Below are positions 1-7,370 of a DNA stretch of 58,622 nucleotides, one piece after another. Source of the stretch: Gilliamella intestini (GTDB lineage: Bacteria > Pseudomonadota > Gammaproteobacteria > Enterobacterales > Orbaceae); assembly GCF_900094935.1 (NCBI RefSeq), contig NZ_FMBA01000013.1, forward strand, positions 1 to 58,622. Reading direction: 5' to 3'. Each line of letters begins with the position of its first letter. The stretch's first letter is position 1. The notes under the pieces were generated by a model. It saw only the letters and a program-made list of their open reading frames with translations, did no database searches and had not been told where the DNA came from. The position numbers and the translations under genes were made by a program.

Positions 1-330
1 AATCTAGAAGATATTGAACACACCAAGACCAAAGCCTACAGCCCACAAACTAACGGTATTTGTGAGCGATTCCATAAGACGATGAAAACAGAATGTTATG
101 ATATTTTATTTCGACGTAAGATTTACACACAATTGAGTGAAATACAAAACGATATTGAGCAATGGCTTGAGTTTTACAATCGAGAAAGAGCGCATTCAGG
201 AAAATATTGTTATGGGAAGACACCATGGCAAACATGGAATGATGCAAAGGGGTTGGTTAAGGAAAAGCAATTGGAGAATTTATTTTGCTCATCGGACACG
301 CATTTTGTTAAAATGAAGGCCGATGAGTAA
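1..330 (+). CDS. IS481-family transposase, C-terminal part (5' truncated by window)
   Basis: The frame is open from the first base and ends at a stop at 328-330, giving the last ~109 residues of a DDE transposase. The catalytic Glu region (SPQTNGICERFHKTMK) is followed by WLEFYNRERAHSG and YGKTPWQTW, the layout of the IS481 group of IS3-like rve transposases. The enzyme cuts and joins the ends of its element. The N-terminal helix-turn-helix and the two catalytic Asp residues lie outside the window. An inverted-repeat-like end follows 34 bases after the stop. The family call is firm; whether the element is intact cannot be judged. Confidence 0.88.
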   Translation, partial: NLEDIEHTKTKAYSPQTNGICERFHKTMKTECYDILFRRKIYTQLSEIQNDIEQWLEFYNRERAHSGKYCYGKTPWQTWNDAKGLVKEKQLENLFCSSDTHFVKMKADE

Positions 331-364
331 TATGTGTCTGTCAGATTAAGTTTGAGCTACTACA
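1..364 (+). mobile_element. Right end of an IS481-like insertion sequence
   Basis: The transposase stop at 330 is followed by a short tail ending in GTTTGAGCTACTACA at about 364. Read inward on the minus strand the end starts TGTAGTAGCTCAAAC, consistent with IS481 elements, which usually have TGT...ACA ends. The next bases, from 365, are the reading frame of an Rhs toxin cassette, which the IS interrupts. The other IS end and any target duplication lie outside the window. Confidence 0.7.
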
Positions 365-630
365 ACTTCAATAACATTTATCGGCGTATATTTAGACGCA
401 TCAAATACTCTTACTTCAGACACAGTCCTTTGTGAAAAGTTAATATCATTGGGATTTACAAATATGGAGGACAACCCGAACACATCAACCATCGTATTCG
501 AATCATGCACATACGCATAAAAATTCGGGTTGTTTCTTTCAAGTTTTATGGGGTCTTGGCTAATATATAAGCCGGTTTCAGGGTTATAATATCGAAACCG
601 ATTATAATAAAGTCCTTCTTGTTCTTTATC
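365..630 (-). pseudogene. Orphan Rhs cassette F, toxin tip truncated by the IS
   Basis: The minus-strand frame is open from 630 and reads Rhs core ([39 protein letters not shown]) into a tip starting SSIFVNPNDINFSQRTVSEV. It reaches the IS end at 365 and stops inside the IS at 346-348. The NDINFSQRTVS start is found in longer Rhs and contact-dependent toxins, so only ~40 residues of the toxin remain and the gene should be dead. There is no start codon, and an in-frame stop lies at 631-633. No immunity gene for it is visible, as expected if it lay on the lost side of the IS. Confidence 0.72.
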
Positions 631-669
631 TTATATTCAAAACCAATCTTAATGGTTAACTGGTTTATT

Positions 670-1011
670 TTATTTTTCCTCTAACCTCTCCCAAAAAAGG
701 TCTAGTAAATCACCATTTATAATTTTACCATTAGAACGTAATTCAAATAAACCTTCTTGGTTAGCAAAAGATGAAATATTATCTAATTTTGAAAAAATAC
801 TACTAACAGTATTAACTGTTATCAAGTTAATAAGAGATTTAAGCTCTTCTTTTTGAGAGTTATTTAAACTATCATATAACTTTTTAATTTTTAACCAGTC
901 AATGTCTTTAATTTCTTTATTATTAAGAGATTTAAGGGTATCTATATAATATGAAGATTTACCTTTTATAACTTCATTAATAATATTATCTACAAATTTT
1001 ATATCATTCAT
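670..1011 (-). CDS. Candidate immunity protein for Rhs tip E (113 aa)
   Basis: A small lysine- and asparagine-rich, probably all-helical, soluble protein that begins 2 bases after the stop of Rhs cassette E. Its family is not recognised. The call rests on position: in polymorphic toxin loci the gene directly after the toxin tip normally encodes the cognate inhibitor. Very AT-rich compared with the Rhs core upstream, as usual for horizontally exchanged immunity genes. The expected role is to bind and neutralise the DSHH/GHT nuclease-like domain of the preceding protein in the cytoplasm. No signal peptide or membrane segment is seen. Confidence 0.62.
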   Translation of the reverse strand: MNDIKFVDNIINEVIKGKSSYYIDTLKSLNNKEIKDIDWLKIKKLYDSLNNSQKEELKSLINLITVNTVSSIFSKLDNISSFANQEGLFELRSNGKIINGDLLDLFWERLEEK

Positions 1012-1013
1012 AT

Positions 1014-1868
1014 TTATTTACATTTTATTTCAGGTTTTTTAAACGCTTCAGGATACATTTTCTTGTTAAGCTCTATAAGTTCTTTTAGCTTTGAATTTGG
1101 AATATCTGGATATACTCTTTTAAGTTCCCTAATGTCTCTAGCTAATAAATCTCTTGCTGAATTAATTCCTTTAATATTTCTAGATACTATTCCAACAACC
1201 CCTTTCTCTGTATGCCCTATTGAAGGGACAAGAATAGCAGGCGCTTTCATTGGATCATATCCAGGAATAAATTTTTTCATTATTGCTTTTTGTCCTACAT
1301 GATGCGAATCCAATCCCATTCCTTGATTAATTTTAATTAAATCTTCATGTATTCCTACTTGAAAAGGTTTACCAGATCCTGCTTGAGCCATCAACCCAAA
1401 CGGGTCAACTTCCGAATTAGAGTCAAACGTATACGCATAAAAATTCGGGTTGTTACCTGCTAGCCCGATAGGGTCTTGGCTTATATAAGTTCCTGTATTA
1501 CTGTCGTAATACCTGAAACGATTATAATAAAGCCCCGTTTCTACATCCTCATACTGCCCTAATTGCCTGAACGGAATAAACGGCTGATTGTTAAAGGTAT
1601 CTTCCCGTATTCTGCCATAGATGTCAAACTCCACCTGCCAAACCAGTTCCCCTTTGTCATCATAGGCCTGAGCGGGGCGGCCCAAATAGTCCGATACAAT
1701 CGAGTAGGACTTACCTTCGCAGAGCTTAGCGGTGGGTACTAAACTTCCTTCCTCATAAACCCAAGTAGTCAGGTTTTCGACCGGTTCGGGTCGGTCCAAC
1801 ATAAGCATTCCCAGCTCGTCAGTAATAACCTTAGGACGCCGTGCACACTGATAATGCCATTCATGCAA
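1014..1868 (-). CDS. Orphan Rhs core fragment with DSHH/GHT nuclease-like toxin tip (cassette E)
   Basis: About 160 residues of Rhs core ([58 protein letters not shown]) end at VDPFGL, the conserved autoproteolysis/tip junction. The ~125-residue tip contains DSHHVGQKA, IGHT and ARDIRELKRVYPDIPN, a combination known from Rhs and other polymorphic toxins and probably an HNH-like nuclease. The first codon given is TTG; the core frame stays open upstream to 1994 without a good start, so this is a silent cassette rather than a normal gene. The core is nearly identical to that of cassette A (6600-7072). The tip ends in KCK, and an immunity candidate follows at 1011. Confidence 0.8.
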   Translation of the reverse strand: MHEWHYQCARRPKVITDELGMLMLDRPEPVENLTTWVYEEGSLVPTAKLCEGKSYSIVSDYLGRPAQAYDDKGELVWQVEFDIYGRIREDTFNNQPFIPFRQLGQYEDVETGLYYNRFRYYDSNTGTYISQDPIGLAGNNPNFYAYTFDSNSEVDPFGLMAQAGSGKPFQVGIHEDLIKINQGMGLDSHHVGQKAIMKKFIPGYDPMKAPAILVPSIGHTEKGVVGIVSRNIKGINSARDLLARDIRELKRVYPDIPNSKLKELIELNKKMYPEAFKKPEIKCK

Positions 1869-2024
1869 TAAAACATTACCATCCCAAAGATAGCGATAAA
1901 TCTTGGTGTGGACAATTTTCGCTGTTCTTCTTCCTAATGCGTCGTATTCGAAGCGGATCCATTCCCCTTGTGGATTGCAAAAATTTTTCCTTTTTTATTT
2001 TGCTTTTGGAACGGAACGTAATTT

Positions 2025-2053
2025 AAAAACCGCTTCGAAGAAAGCGGTTTTTG
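2025..2053 (-). terminator. Rho-independent terminator after the LRR-like immunity gene
   Basis: AAAAACCGCTT and AAAGCGGTTTTT form a GC-centred stem around CGAAG/A with U-rich flanks, just past the stop at 2057. It separates the GIY-YIG/LRR pair from cassette E. Confidence 0.75.
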
Positions 2054-2056
2054 ATT

Positions 2057-2926
2057 TTATAATTTATTATTAAAAGTGGTCAAATCTTGTATTGTAATAT
2101 CATATCCTTTTTTTACAGGAATAAATAAATAATTTAATTGAGGTATTTTCATTATCTCTTTTATTTTACCGTCTTTGACACTTGTTGTACCTATAATTCT
2201 AATCTCTTTTATATTAGTTAATCGTTGTAAAAAACTTAATGTGGGTAATTCTCCACAATTTTCAATTATCAACTTTTCTATTTTTTTTAAACTTCCTATT
2301 TTTTCCCAGTCTTTTATGTTTTTACAATTTTGTAATGCAACAGAAATAAGAGAATTGTTATCTTCTAACCATTTTATAGATTCCATTTTTAGATTATAAC
2401 CTATACCAATATGTTCTAATTGTGGCATGTTTTTGATTGCATTAAACTCTTCAACTTTACTTTTTATCAACCCAATTCTTTTAGCTTTTTCAAATTTTTG
2501 AAAATCTTTTGAAGAAGTACTCGTATAGTTATCAATGAAAATATATTCTAAATTTTTACAATCAAAAACTGATTTACAACTTTTTTTATCATAGTTTAAG
2601 TAAACACACCATAACGATTCTAAAGAAGAAAAAGGGATTTCGCTGTCTGTCTTTCCTAAAAAATTCAAGTATTCTAATTTTTTAAAATCAGATAGATCTG
2701 TAAGTCTTCCATAACAATATGAATTGAGGTTTAAACCTCTCAATTCTTTAAAATTAGAAATCATTTTTATATCGTGTATTTTTTTATTCCTATCATCTGT
2801 TGTAATTACAATTCCATCTATACTATTATTTCTTATATAATTTATATCAAATTTTTGTTCTGTATTTACTTGTATAAATGTATAACTTCTACCGAAGTAG
2901 TTCTTATTAAAAATATGTTCTTCCAT
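2057..2926 (-). CDS. Leucine-rich-repeat-like candidate immunity protein for Rhs tip D (289 aa)
   Basis: From about residue 60 to 275 the protein consists of repeats of roughly 20-24 residues, each with a short beta-strand pattern: LRGLNLNSY, LEYLNFLG, LWCVYLNYD, LEYIFIDN, LEHIGIGYN, LISVALQNC, IEKLIIENC, IKEIRIIG, LNYLFIPV. This predicts a curved LRR-type solenoid. There is no signal peptide. It starts 9 bases after the stop of the GIY-YIG cassette and ends at a strong terminator, so the pair forms one unit. By position it should protect against the GIY-YIG nuclease. A solenoid is much larger than the usual 100-150-residue inhibitor. The function is inferred from position only. Confidence 0.65.
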   Translation of the reverse strand: MEEHIFNKNYFGRSYTFIQVNTEQKFDINYIRNNSIDGIVITTDDRNKKIHDIKMISNFKELRGLNLNSYCYGRLTDLSDFKKLEYLNFLGKTDSEIPFSSLESLWCVYLNYDKKSCKSVFDCKNLEYIFIDNYTSTSSKDFQKFEKAKRIGLIKSKVEEFNAIKNMPQLEHIGIGYNLKMESIKWLEDNNSLISVALQNCKNIKDWEKIGSLKKIEKLIIENCGELPTLSFLQRLTNIKEIRIIGTTSVKDGKIKEIMKIPQLNYLFIPVKKGYDITIQDLTTFNNKL

Positions 2927-2935
2927 AATTCATTA

Positions 2936-3304
2936 TTATTTGCAACCGGGACTATTTATTTTATTTGCAAGATTTTCTCCTGCATCTTCAAATCGCTTCA
3001 TTATATTTGCTTCGGCTTTAAAGAAATCTGTTTCTACTCCATGTGGAAGGACTACAACATTCAATGTACTAAGTTTTGCAGGATCTAATTTACCTGTTCC
3101 TAAATGGGTTCGCAGTCTACTATATAAATTGTTAGCTTTGCCGACATACCATTTTTCAACACCGTCTCGAACATCAATTGTTCTGAACATATATACTCCT
3201 CCATTCTTTGCATTACTACCTAATAATTCTTTAAGAAAGGCTCTATCTATGGGATTAGTAGGAGCAAGACCAAACGGATCTACCCAAGCATTACTATCAT
3301 GCAC
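2936..3304 (-). CDS. Orphan Rhs cassette D with GIY-YIG nuclease tip
   Basis: After the Rhs junction (HDSNAWVDPFGL) the tip reads GGVYMF, then KWYVGKANNLYSRLRTH, a textbook GIY-YIG core with the catalytic Arg. KAEANIM holds the expected metal-binding Glu, and ANKINSPG the late Asn. It should cut DNA or RNA in the cytoplasm of a target cell. The start given is a GTG inside the core; the core frame continues open to about 3454 (QLGQYEDVETG, NRFRYYNPETG) with no better start and a stop just before it. This is therefore a tip cassette without its own N terminus. The C terminus is GCK. The LRR-like gene follows directly. Confidence 0.82.
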   Translation of the reverse strand: MHDSNAWVDPFGLAPTNPIDRAFLKELLGSNAKNGGVYMFRTIDVRDGVEKWYVGKANNLYSRLRTHLGTGKLDPAKLSTLNVVVLPHGVETDFFKAEANIMKRFEDAGENLANKINSPGCK

Positions 3305-3460
3305 ATACGCATAAAAATTCGGGTTATTACCTGCTAGCCCTATCGGATCTTGGCTAATATATAAGCCGGTTTCAGGATTATAATAACGGAACCGATTATA
3401 ATAAAGCCCCGTTTCTACATCCTCATACTGCCCCAGTTGCCTGAACTTATATTAATAATA

Positions 3461-3484
3461 ACAAGCCAACTTTTAAAGTTGGCT
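3461..3484 (-). terminator. Hairpin overlapping the end of immunity gene C
   Basis: AAGCCAACTTT and AAAGTTGGCTT form an 11-bp perfect stem with almost no loop. It includes the last codons and stop of the gene at 3473. The U tract is weak, so termination is likely but not certain. Confidence 0.5.
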
Positions 3485-3838
3485 TTGATTTTGTTTTTCT
3501 CTAAACTCTTTTAATTTCTTCTCAATAAATGCAAAGTCATTAATGGCTTTATCCTTATCTTTTGCTTTGTCATATTTTTCTCTCCATTTTCTAATTCCAA
3601 ATATATAAAATTTCAATCCCTCTTCTGTCAAATCTCCAACCGTTATTTGAGAATCATCATTTGCTTTTTCCCCTTTTCTTAAAATCTCCTTCGTAATAAA
3701 TCCATTGTCTTGTAGAAAGTGTACGTAGTTTTCAAAAAAACGATATTGTCTTTCTTTGTATTCTTGAGTTATAGGCTGTGGAGCCAATTGAGATTGAGTT
3801 ATCCAACTTAATTTTTCTATTATACGATTTTTGTCCAT
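3473..3838 (-). CDS. Candidate immunity protein for Rhs tip C (121 aa)
   Basis: A soluble, charged, largely helical protein (KLSWITQSQL; HFLQDNGFITKEIL; DLTEEGLKFYIFGIRKW; lysine-rich C-terminal helix). It begins 13 bases after the stop of cassette C, whose tip is restriction-endonuclease-like. The LxDNGFITKE...DLTEEGLKF pattern suggests a compact fold with a helix-turn-helix-like middle; the family is not recognised. Role as inhibitor of tip C is inferred from order and spacing. The gene ends in a hairpin. Confidence 0.62.
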   Translation of the reverse strand: MDKNRIIEKLSWITQSQLAPQPITQEYKERQYRFFENYVHFLQDNGFITKEILRKGEKANDDSQITVGDLTEEGLKFYIFGIRKWREKYDKAKDKDKAINDFAFIEKKLKEFREKQNQSQL

Positions 3839-3851
3839 AATTTCCTTGAAC

Positions 3852-4412
3852 TTAATGACATTTAACTTTTCCTGTTTCTAAATCAACATCTATTCTTTTG
3901 GTTTCAACTTCTGAGATATCATACATTTTACCTTTTCTTCCTGGTTCTTTTACATGGGTTCCCCCATTAGCTCTAATTTCTGCTTCTTTTAACATTTGTG
4001 TTGTTTTATCTGCTGTTGGGCTTGTAACTTCAAAAATTCCTTTTACTTTGCCGTCTTCAACTACAATAAAATCCAGTCTTCTTCTTGAATTATTTATATC
4101 TCTAACACTTTTTCCATTGGCATCTCTTATATATCTTTCTGATAAAATAGTTGCATTGGGATATTTATTTTGTAAATATTTCTTAGCTATTGCCTCTCTT
4201 GCATTTCCTGATGCTTTATTAGCTATAACATCCAACCCAGACGGATCAACCCAAGTATTGCTATCATGCACATACGCATAAAAATTCGGGTTATTACCTG
4301 CTAGCCCGATAGGGTCTTGGCTTATATAAGTTCCTGTATTACTGTCGTAAAATCGAAACCGATTATAATAAAGCCCCGTTTCTACATCCTCAGAATTTGG
4401 AGATAGAATCAA
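3852..4412 (-). CDS. Orphan Rhs cassette C with restriction-endonuclease-like toxin tip
   Basis: Rhs core from [20 protein letters not shown] to VDPSGL, followed by a ~125-residue tip. The tip has [24 protein letters not shown] and [13 protein letters not shown], matching the D...(D/E)xT/K arrangement of PD-(D/E)xK nucleases used as polymorphic toxin tips: Asp in RRLDF and Glu in FEVTS would bind metal. The first codon listed is TTG in unrelated sequence before the core, so independent expression is doubtful. The junction is DPSGL rather than DPFGL. The C terminus is KCH. Upstream, 4413-4484 holds no recognisable gene. Confidence 0.78.
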   Translation of the reverse strand: MILSPNSEDVETGLYYNRFRFYDSNTGTYISQDPIGLAGNNPNFYAYVHDSNTWVDPSGLDVIANKASGNAREAIAKKYLQNKYPNATILSERYIRDANGKSVRDINNSRRRLDFIVVEDGKVKGIFEVTSPTADKTTQMLKEAEIRANGGTHVKEPGRKGKMYDISEVETKRIDVDLETGKVKCH

Positions 4413-4484
4413 CCGTCAACTTTACTTAGCAAATACACAAAATTTAGAACGTCGTTGGGGCGCCGAATCAAATTACTAATGTAT

Positions 4485-5162
4485 CTAATTTTCTAAAATA
4501 ATTTCTCCAATTTCAAAACCAATAATATTATTTTCTTTTAATGCATAAATTAGTTCTTCTGAAAAAAACATACCTTTTCCTTGTATATTAATAATATCAT
4601 AATGATATTTATTAAGTAGAAATAGATTCAATGCTACTAGATTAAAATTTATCTCATTATAATCTTGATAACTTTTAAACTTAACTTTTTCATTTCTTTG
4701 TGTGTCATAAAAAATGGATTTCTCTAAATCTATTTCGGTATCAGGAATCATCGGGAAACCTATCAAATAAAATTTATCATTTTCCCACCCTTCAATATCT
4801 ATATTAATTTTATTTAACAATAATGGGATCCTATACGTTTTAATTATATCGTAAGCCTTTTCCGAAATTATATAATTTAATCCTAACTCATAAGGCAAAT
4901 AGCTTATAAAATCTGTTCTTTTTATTTTTTTTCGCGTTGGATAATATTTTATTGAAGATATTTGTTCCTCATTAATAGATTTGAAAGTTTTTAAAAAAAC
5001 TCTATCTCTATTATTTAAATTCTCATCAATATATTTGTTAAATTTATTTTTTTCCTCTTTAGAGATGAAAGATTTATTTTCTTTTAATTCTAATTGTGCT
5101 CCACCGTTATTAATTCTAGTAATTACTGGATCATAAGAAACATCTAATTTTTTATATCTCAT
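4485..5162 (-). CDS. Candidate immunity protein for Rhs tip B, Imm43/Imm11-like (about 225 aa)
   Basis: The frame is open back to 5204 and overlaps the end of cassette B by 29 bases, but the likely start is the ATG at 5162 (MRYKKLDVSYD), just after the toxin stop. Features include NYIISEKAYDIIKTYRIP, IDIEGWENDKFYLIGFP and a C-terminal strand/helix region. ISEKA...and a later DF-type pairing resemble the Imm43/DUF1629 (Imm11) proteins that accompany HNH-type toxins; this is recall, not a computed match. Soluble, with no signal peptide. By position it neutralises the HHIIP nuclease upstream. Confidence 0.6.
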   Translation of the reverse strand: MRYKKLDVSYDPVITRINNGGAQLELKENKSFISKEEKNKFNKYIDENLNNRDRVFLKTFKSINEEQISSIKYYPTRKKIKRTDFISYLPYELGLNYIISEKAYDIIKTYRIPLLLNKINIDIEGWENDKFYLIGFPMIPDTEIDLEKSIFYDTQRNEKVKFKSYQDYNEINFNLVALNLFLLNKYHYDIINIQGKGMFFSEELIYALKENNIIGFEIGEIILEN

Positions 5163-5175
5163 TTTTTTCTCTATA

Positions 5176-5619
5176 TTATTTGCACCCACCTTTAAAAAAA
5201 TCATTTAATTTTTTCCCGCTTATTTTAGCTTTTTTTATTTTATCTATCAGATGATCCTGTAGTTTTTTGATATTTTGTAAGTCTAACTTTCCAGTATCTA
5301 CTAATTGTTGTACCTTTTTTCTAACATAATCACTATATGCGGGATGATTTCCATGAAATGGTTTTGGTAAGTCAATTAAGTTACTAACATCCACTGCTTT
5401 TTTAGATACATTTTGTATATAACCACTAACATTTTTGAAATTTTTTCTAAACTCCTTAAATATCTGATTGGGTATAATATGATGTAAATCCAACCCAAAC
5501 GGATCCACCCAAACATTGCTATCATGCACATACGCATAAAAATTCGGGTTATTACCTGCCAGTTTTATGGGGTCTTGGCTAATGTATGAACCATAGTACC
5601 TGAAACGATTGCTATACAA
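5176..5619 (-). CDS. Orphan Rhs cassette B with HNH/AHH-type nuclease tip
   Basis: A short piece of Rhs core ([29 protein letters not shown]) with a small internal deletion relative to its siblings leads to VDPFGL and then [25 protein letters not shown] provides the second half of an HNH active site. This is the arrangement of the AHH/LHH branch of HNH/EndoVII nucleases common as Rhs tips. The first codon is TTG within the core; the frame runs upstream a few more codons to a stop. The tip ends GGCK and overlaps the extended reading frame of the next gene. Expected to act as a DNase. Confidence 0.8.
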   Translation of the reverse strand: MYSNRFRYYGSYISQDPIKLAGNNPNFYAYVHDSNVWVDPFGLDLHHIIPNQIFKEFRKNFKNVSGYIQNVSKKAVDVSNLIDLPKPFHGNHPAYSDYVRKKVQQLVDTGKLDLQNIKKLQDHLIDKIKKAKISGKKLNDFFKGGCK

Positions 5620-5726
5620 GACTGTTTCGGTATCTTCAAGCTTTCTCTATACTACTTACTTATTTAGAATAACCAAATAAATTTAATGAATAAAGACAAC
5701 TTTTTAAGGTTGGATCTGGGGTTTAA

Positions 5727-6188
5727 TTATTCTAATTTTGGTAGCTTATATCCTTCTTCTATTAACGTCTTATTTTTATATTTAACAACTTCCCATAAAT
5801 TGGGACATTTTCTGCCGAAATTAAAACATATCCATCCAGAATTTTTTTCTAATGCATCTTTATTTATTTTTATATATTTATAATAATCAGAAAATTCAAC
5901 AAAGTCTAATTGATTGTATTTAAAAGCGCTTATATAATATAATATTAACCAGCACCATTCACTACTTTTAGCTATTTCTAAAAATTGCTCATTAATTATA
6001 TGGCTATTAAAACTAGGATTACTTTCTAAATATTTTTTTATTAAAAAAGAAGCCGTTATAGTATCTGTAGGCATATAGGCTTCATTCAATCTAATTTCAT
6101 ATCCGTTTTGACCTGTCAAATAATCAAATATTTCATTTTTCTGAACGGCTTTAGCAAATAATTCATTAACGTCTTTTCTCATAAACAT
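5727..6188 (-). CDS. Candidate immunity protein for Rhs tip A (153 aa)
   Basis: Starts 2 bases after the stop of cassette A (an ATG 6 bases further in, at 6182, is equally possible). The protein is acidic to neutral and aromatic-rich (WCWLILYYISAFKYN, FSDYYKYIKINK, GWICFNFGRKCPNLW), probably helical with no signal peptide; the aromatic stretch is too short and polar to be a clear membrane span. The family is not recognised. Assigned as inhibitor of the tip A domain from position only. AT-rich like the other immunity genes here. Confidence 0.6.
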   Translation of the reverse strand: MFMRKDVNELFAKAVQKNEIFDYLTGQNGYEIRLNEAYMPTDTITASFLIKKYLESNPSFNSHIINEQFLEIAKSSEWCWLILYYISAFKYNQLDFVEFSDYYKYIKINKDALEKNSGWICFNFGRKCPNLWEVVKYKNKTLIEEGYKLPKLE

Positions 6189-6190
6189 TT

Positions 6191-7072
6191 TTATAATATT
6201 TTTGTAATTATTACTTGACTTATTGGCACTTGATCTATCACTGCTTCTGCTATTCCTCCAGAGGTTGTACCTCCTGGTATAAATAATTCATTAGCTCCTG
6301 ATAAATCAGAAGTTGGTAATCTTAAATTATGTTCTAATGGTTTAGGTATATCTATTTTATACAATCCTCCTTTACCTTGCCATCCACCAGAAGGGATACC
6401 TAATCCTTTTTCAATAACTGAAATATCACCATTTGCCTTTTTCAATAAATCATTTATTTGATTCGTTGGAGCAACAAATTGTCCATCAGGACGACCAACC
6501 TTAGCCTGTCCTTTAACAAAATCATTGTAGGCATTTCCAGTCATTAAAAAAGATGCTCCAGATTTAAAATCCTTATGTACTTTACCACAATTTTCCAACC
6601 CGAACACATCAACCATCGTATTCGAATCATGCACATACGCATAAAAATTCGGGTTATTACCTGCTAGTCCTATCGGATCTTGGCTAATATATAAGCCGGT
6701 TTCAGGATTATAATATCGAAACCGATTATAATAAAGCCCCGTTTCAACATCCTCATACTGCCCTAATTGCCTGAACGGAATAAACGGCTGATTGTTAAAA
6801 GTATCTTCCCGTATTCTGCCATAGATGTCAAATTCCACCTGCCAAACCAGTTCCCCTTTGTCATCATAGGCCTGAGCGGGGCGGCCCAAATAGTCCGATA
6901 CAATCGAGTAGGACTTGCCTTCGCATAGCTTTGCGGTGGGTACTAAACTTCCTTCTTCATAAACCCAAGTGGTTAGGTTTTCGACCGGTTCGGGTCGGTC
7001 CAACATAAGCATTCCCAGCTCGTCAGTAATAACCTTAGGACGCCGTGCACGCTGATAATGCCATTCATGCAA
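6191..7072 (-). CDS. Orphan Rhs core with unassigned GRPDGQF/IPGGTTSGG toxin tip (cassette A)
   Basis: The 5'-most cassette of the array. Its ~155-residue Rhs core is nearly identical to cassette E and ends VDVFGL, lacking the usual Pro of DPxGL. The ~140-residue tip has VGRPDGQFVAP, IEKGLGIPSGGWQGKGGLYKIDIP, NLRLPTSDLSGANELFIPGG and TTSGGIAEAV. I have seen this pattern at the end of other large Rhs and hemagglutinin-type toxins, but I cannot assign an activity; an ADP-ribosyltransferase-like fold is one possibility. The first codon is TTG. The core frame continues open to about 7145, where homology ends at an in-frame stop. Confidence 0.75.
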   Translation of the reverse strand: MHEWHYQRARRPKVITDELGMLMLDRPEPVENLTTWVYEEGSLVPTAKLCEGKSYSIVSDYLGRPAQAYDDKGELVWQVEFDIYGRIREDTFNNQPFIPFRQLGQYEDVETGLYYNRFRYYNPETGLYISQDPIGLAGNNPNFYAYVHDSNTMVDVFGLENCGKVHKDFKSGASFLMTGNAYNDFVKGQAKVGRPDGQFVAPTNQINDLLKKANGDISVIEKGLGIPSGGWQGKGGLYKIDIPKPLEHNLRLPTSDLSGANELFIPGGTTSGGIAEAVIDQVPISQVIITKIL

Positions 7073-7145
7073 TAAAACATTACCATCCCAAAGATAGCGA
7101 TAAATCTTTGTATGAACAATTTTCGCTGTTTTTGTTCCTGCTAGA

Positions 7146-7370
7146 AAACATCAAGTTTTTACATTTCATATGCTTAAAATAATTCACTCAAAATACATAA
7201 CTTGAGATTTATCAGGGGTATGAATTTAATTAATTGATTTTTATTTGTTTTCTACATAAACGTAGTACACTCCTGAAACTTTTTGACAAAAATTATTTTA
7301 TAAATAAAATAAAAATGCCGTTAGTTTGAGCTAACGGCATTCTATTAAGTATATAAATGACTTTTTATTA
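7146..7370. other. Intergenic region between Rhs array and lpd
   Basis: AT-rich sequence with no gene. Around 7260-7295 it holds a partial match to the dispersed element described at 29046 and 35428 (AAACG...CTCCTGAA...TTTTT.ACAA). The lpd terminator is at 7314-7341. Confidence 0.6.
7314..7341 (-). terminator. Terminator of the aceE-aceF-lpd operon
   Basis: AATGCCGTTAG and CTAACGGCATT form a perfect 11-bp stem with a 6-base loop. On the minus strand it is followed by TTTTTATTTT, 30 bases past the lpd stop. Confidence 0.9.

Larger units (their letters stand above)
365..7145 (-). other. Orphan Rhs tip-cassette array
   Basis: Six minus-strand units in the order A to F: core piece, variable toxin tip, immunity gene. 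Shared core lengths are ~480-540 bases in A and E and ~150-170 bases in B, C, D and F. Tips and immunity genes are unrelated to each other and far more AT-rich than the cores. No unit has an N-terminal Rhs half, and no VgrG, PAAR or type VI gene is present. The array lies between the pdh operon terminator and an IS. Confidence 0.82.
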
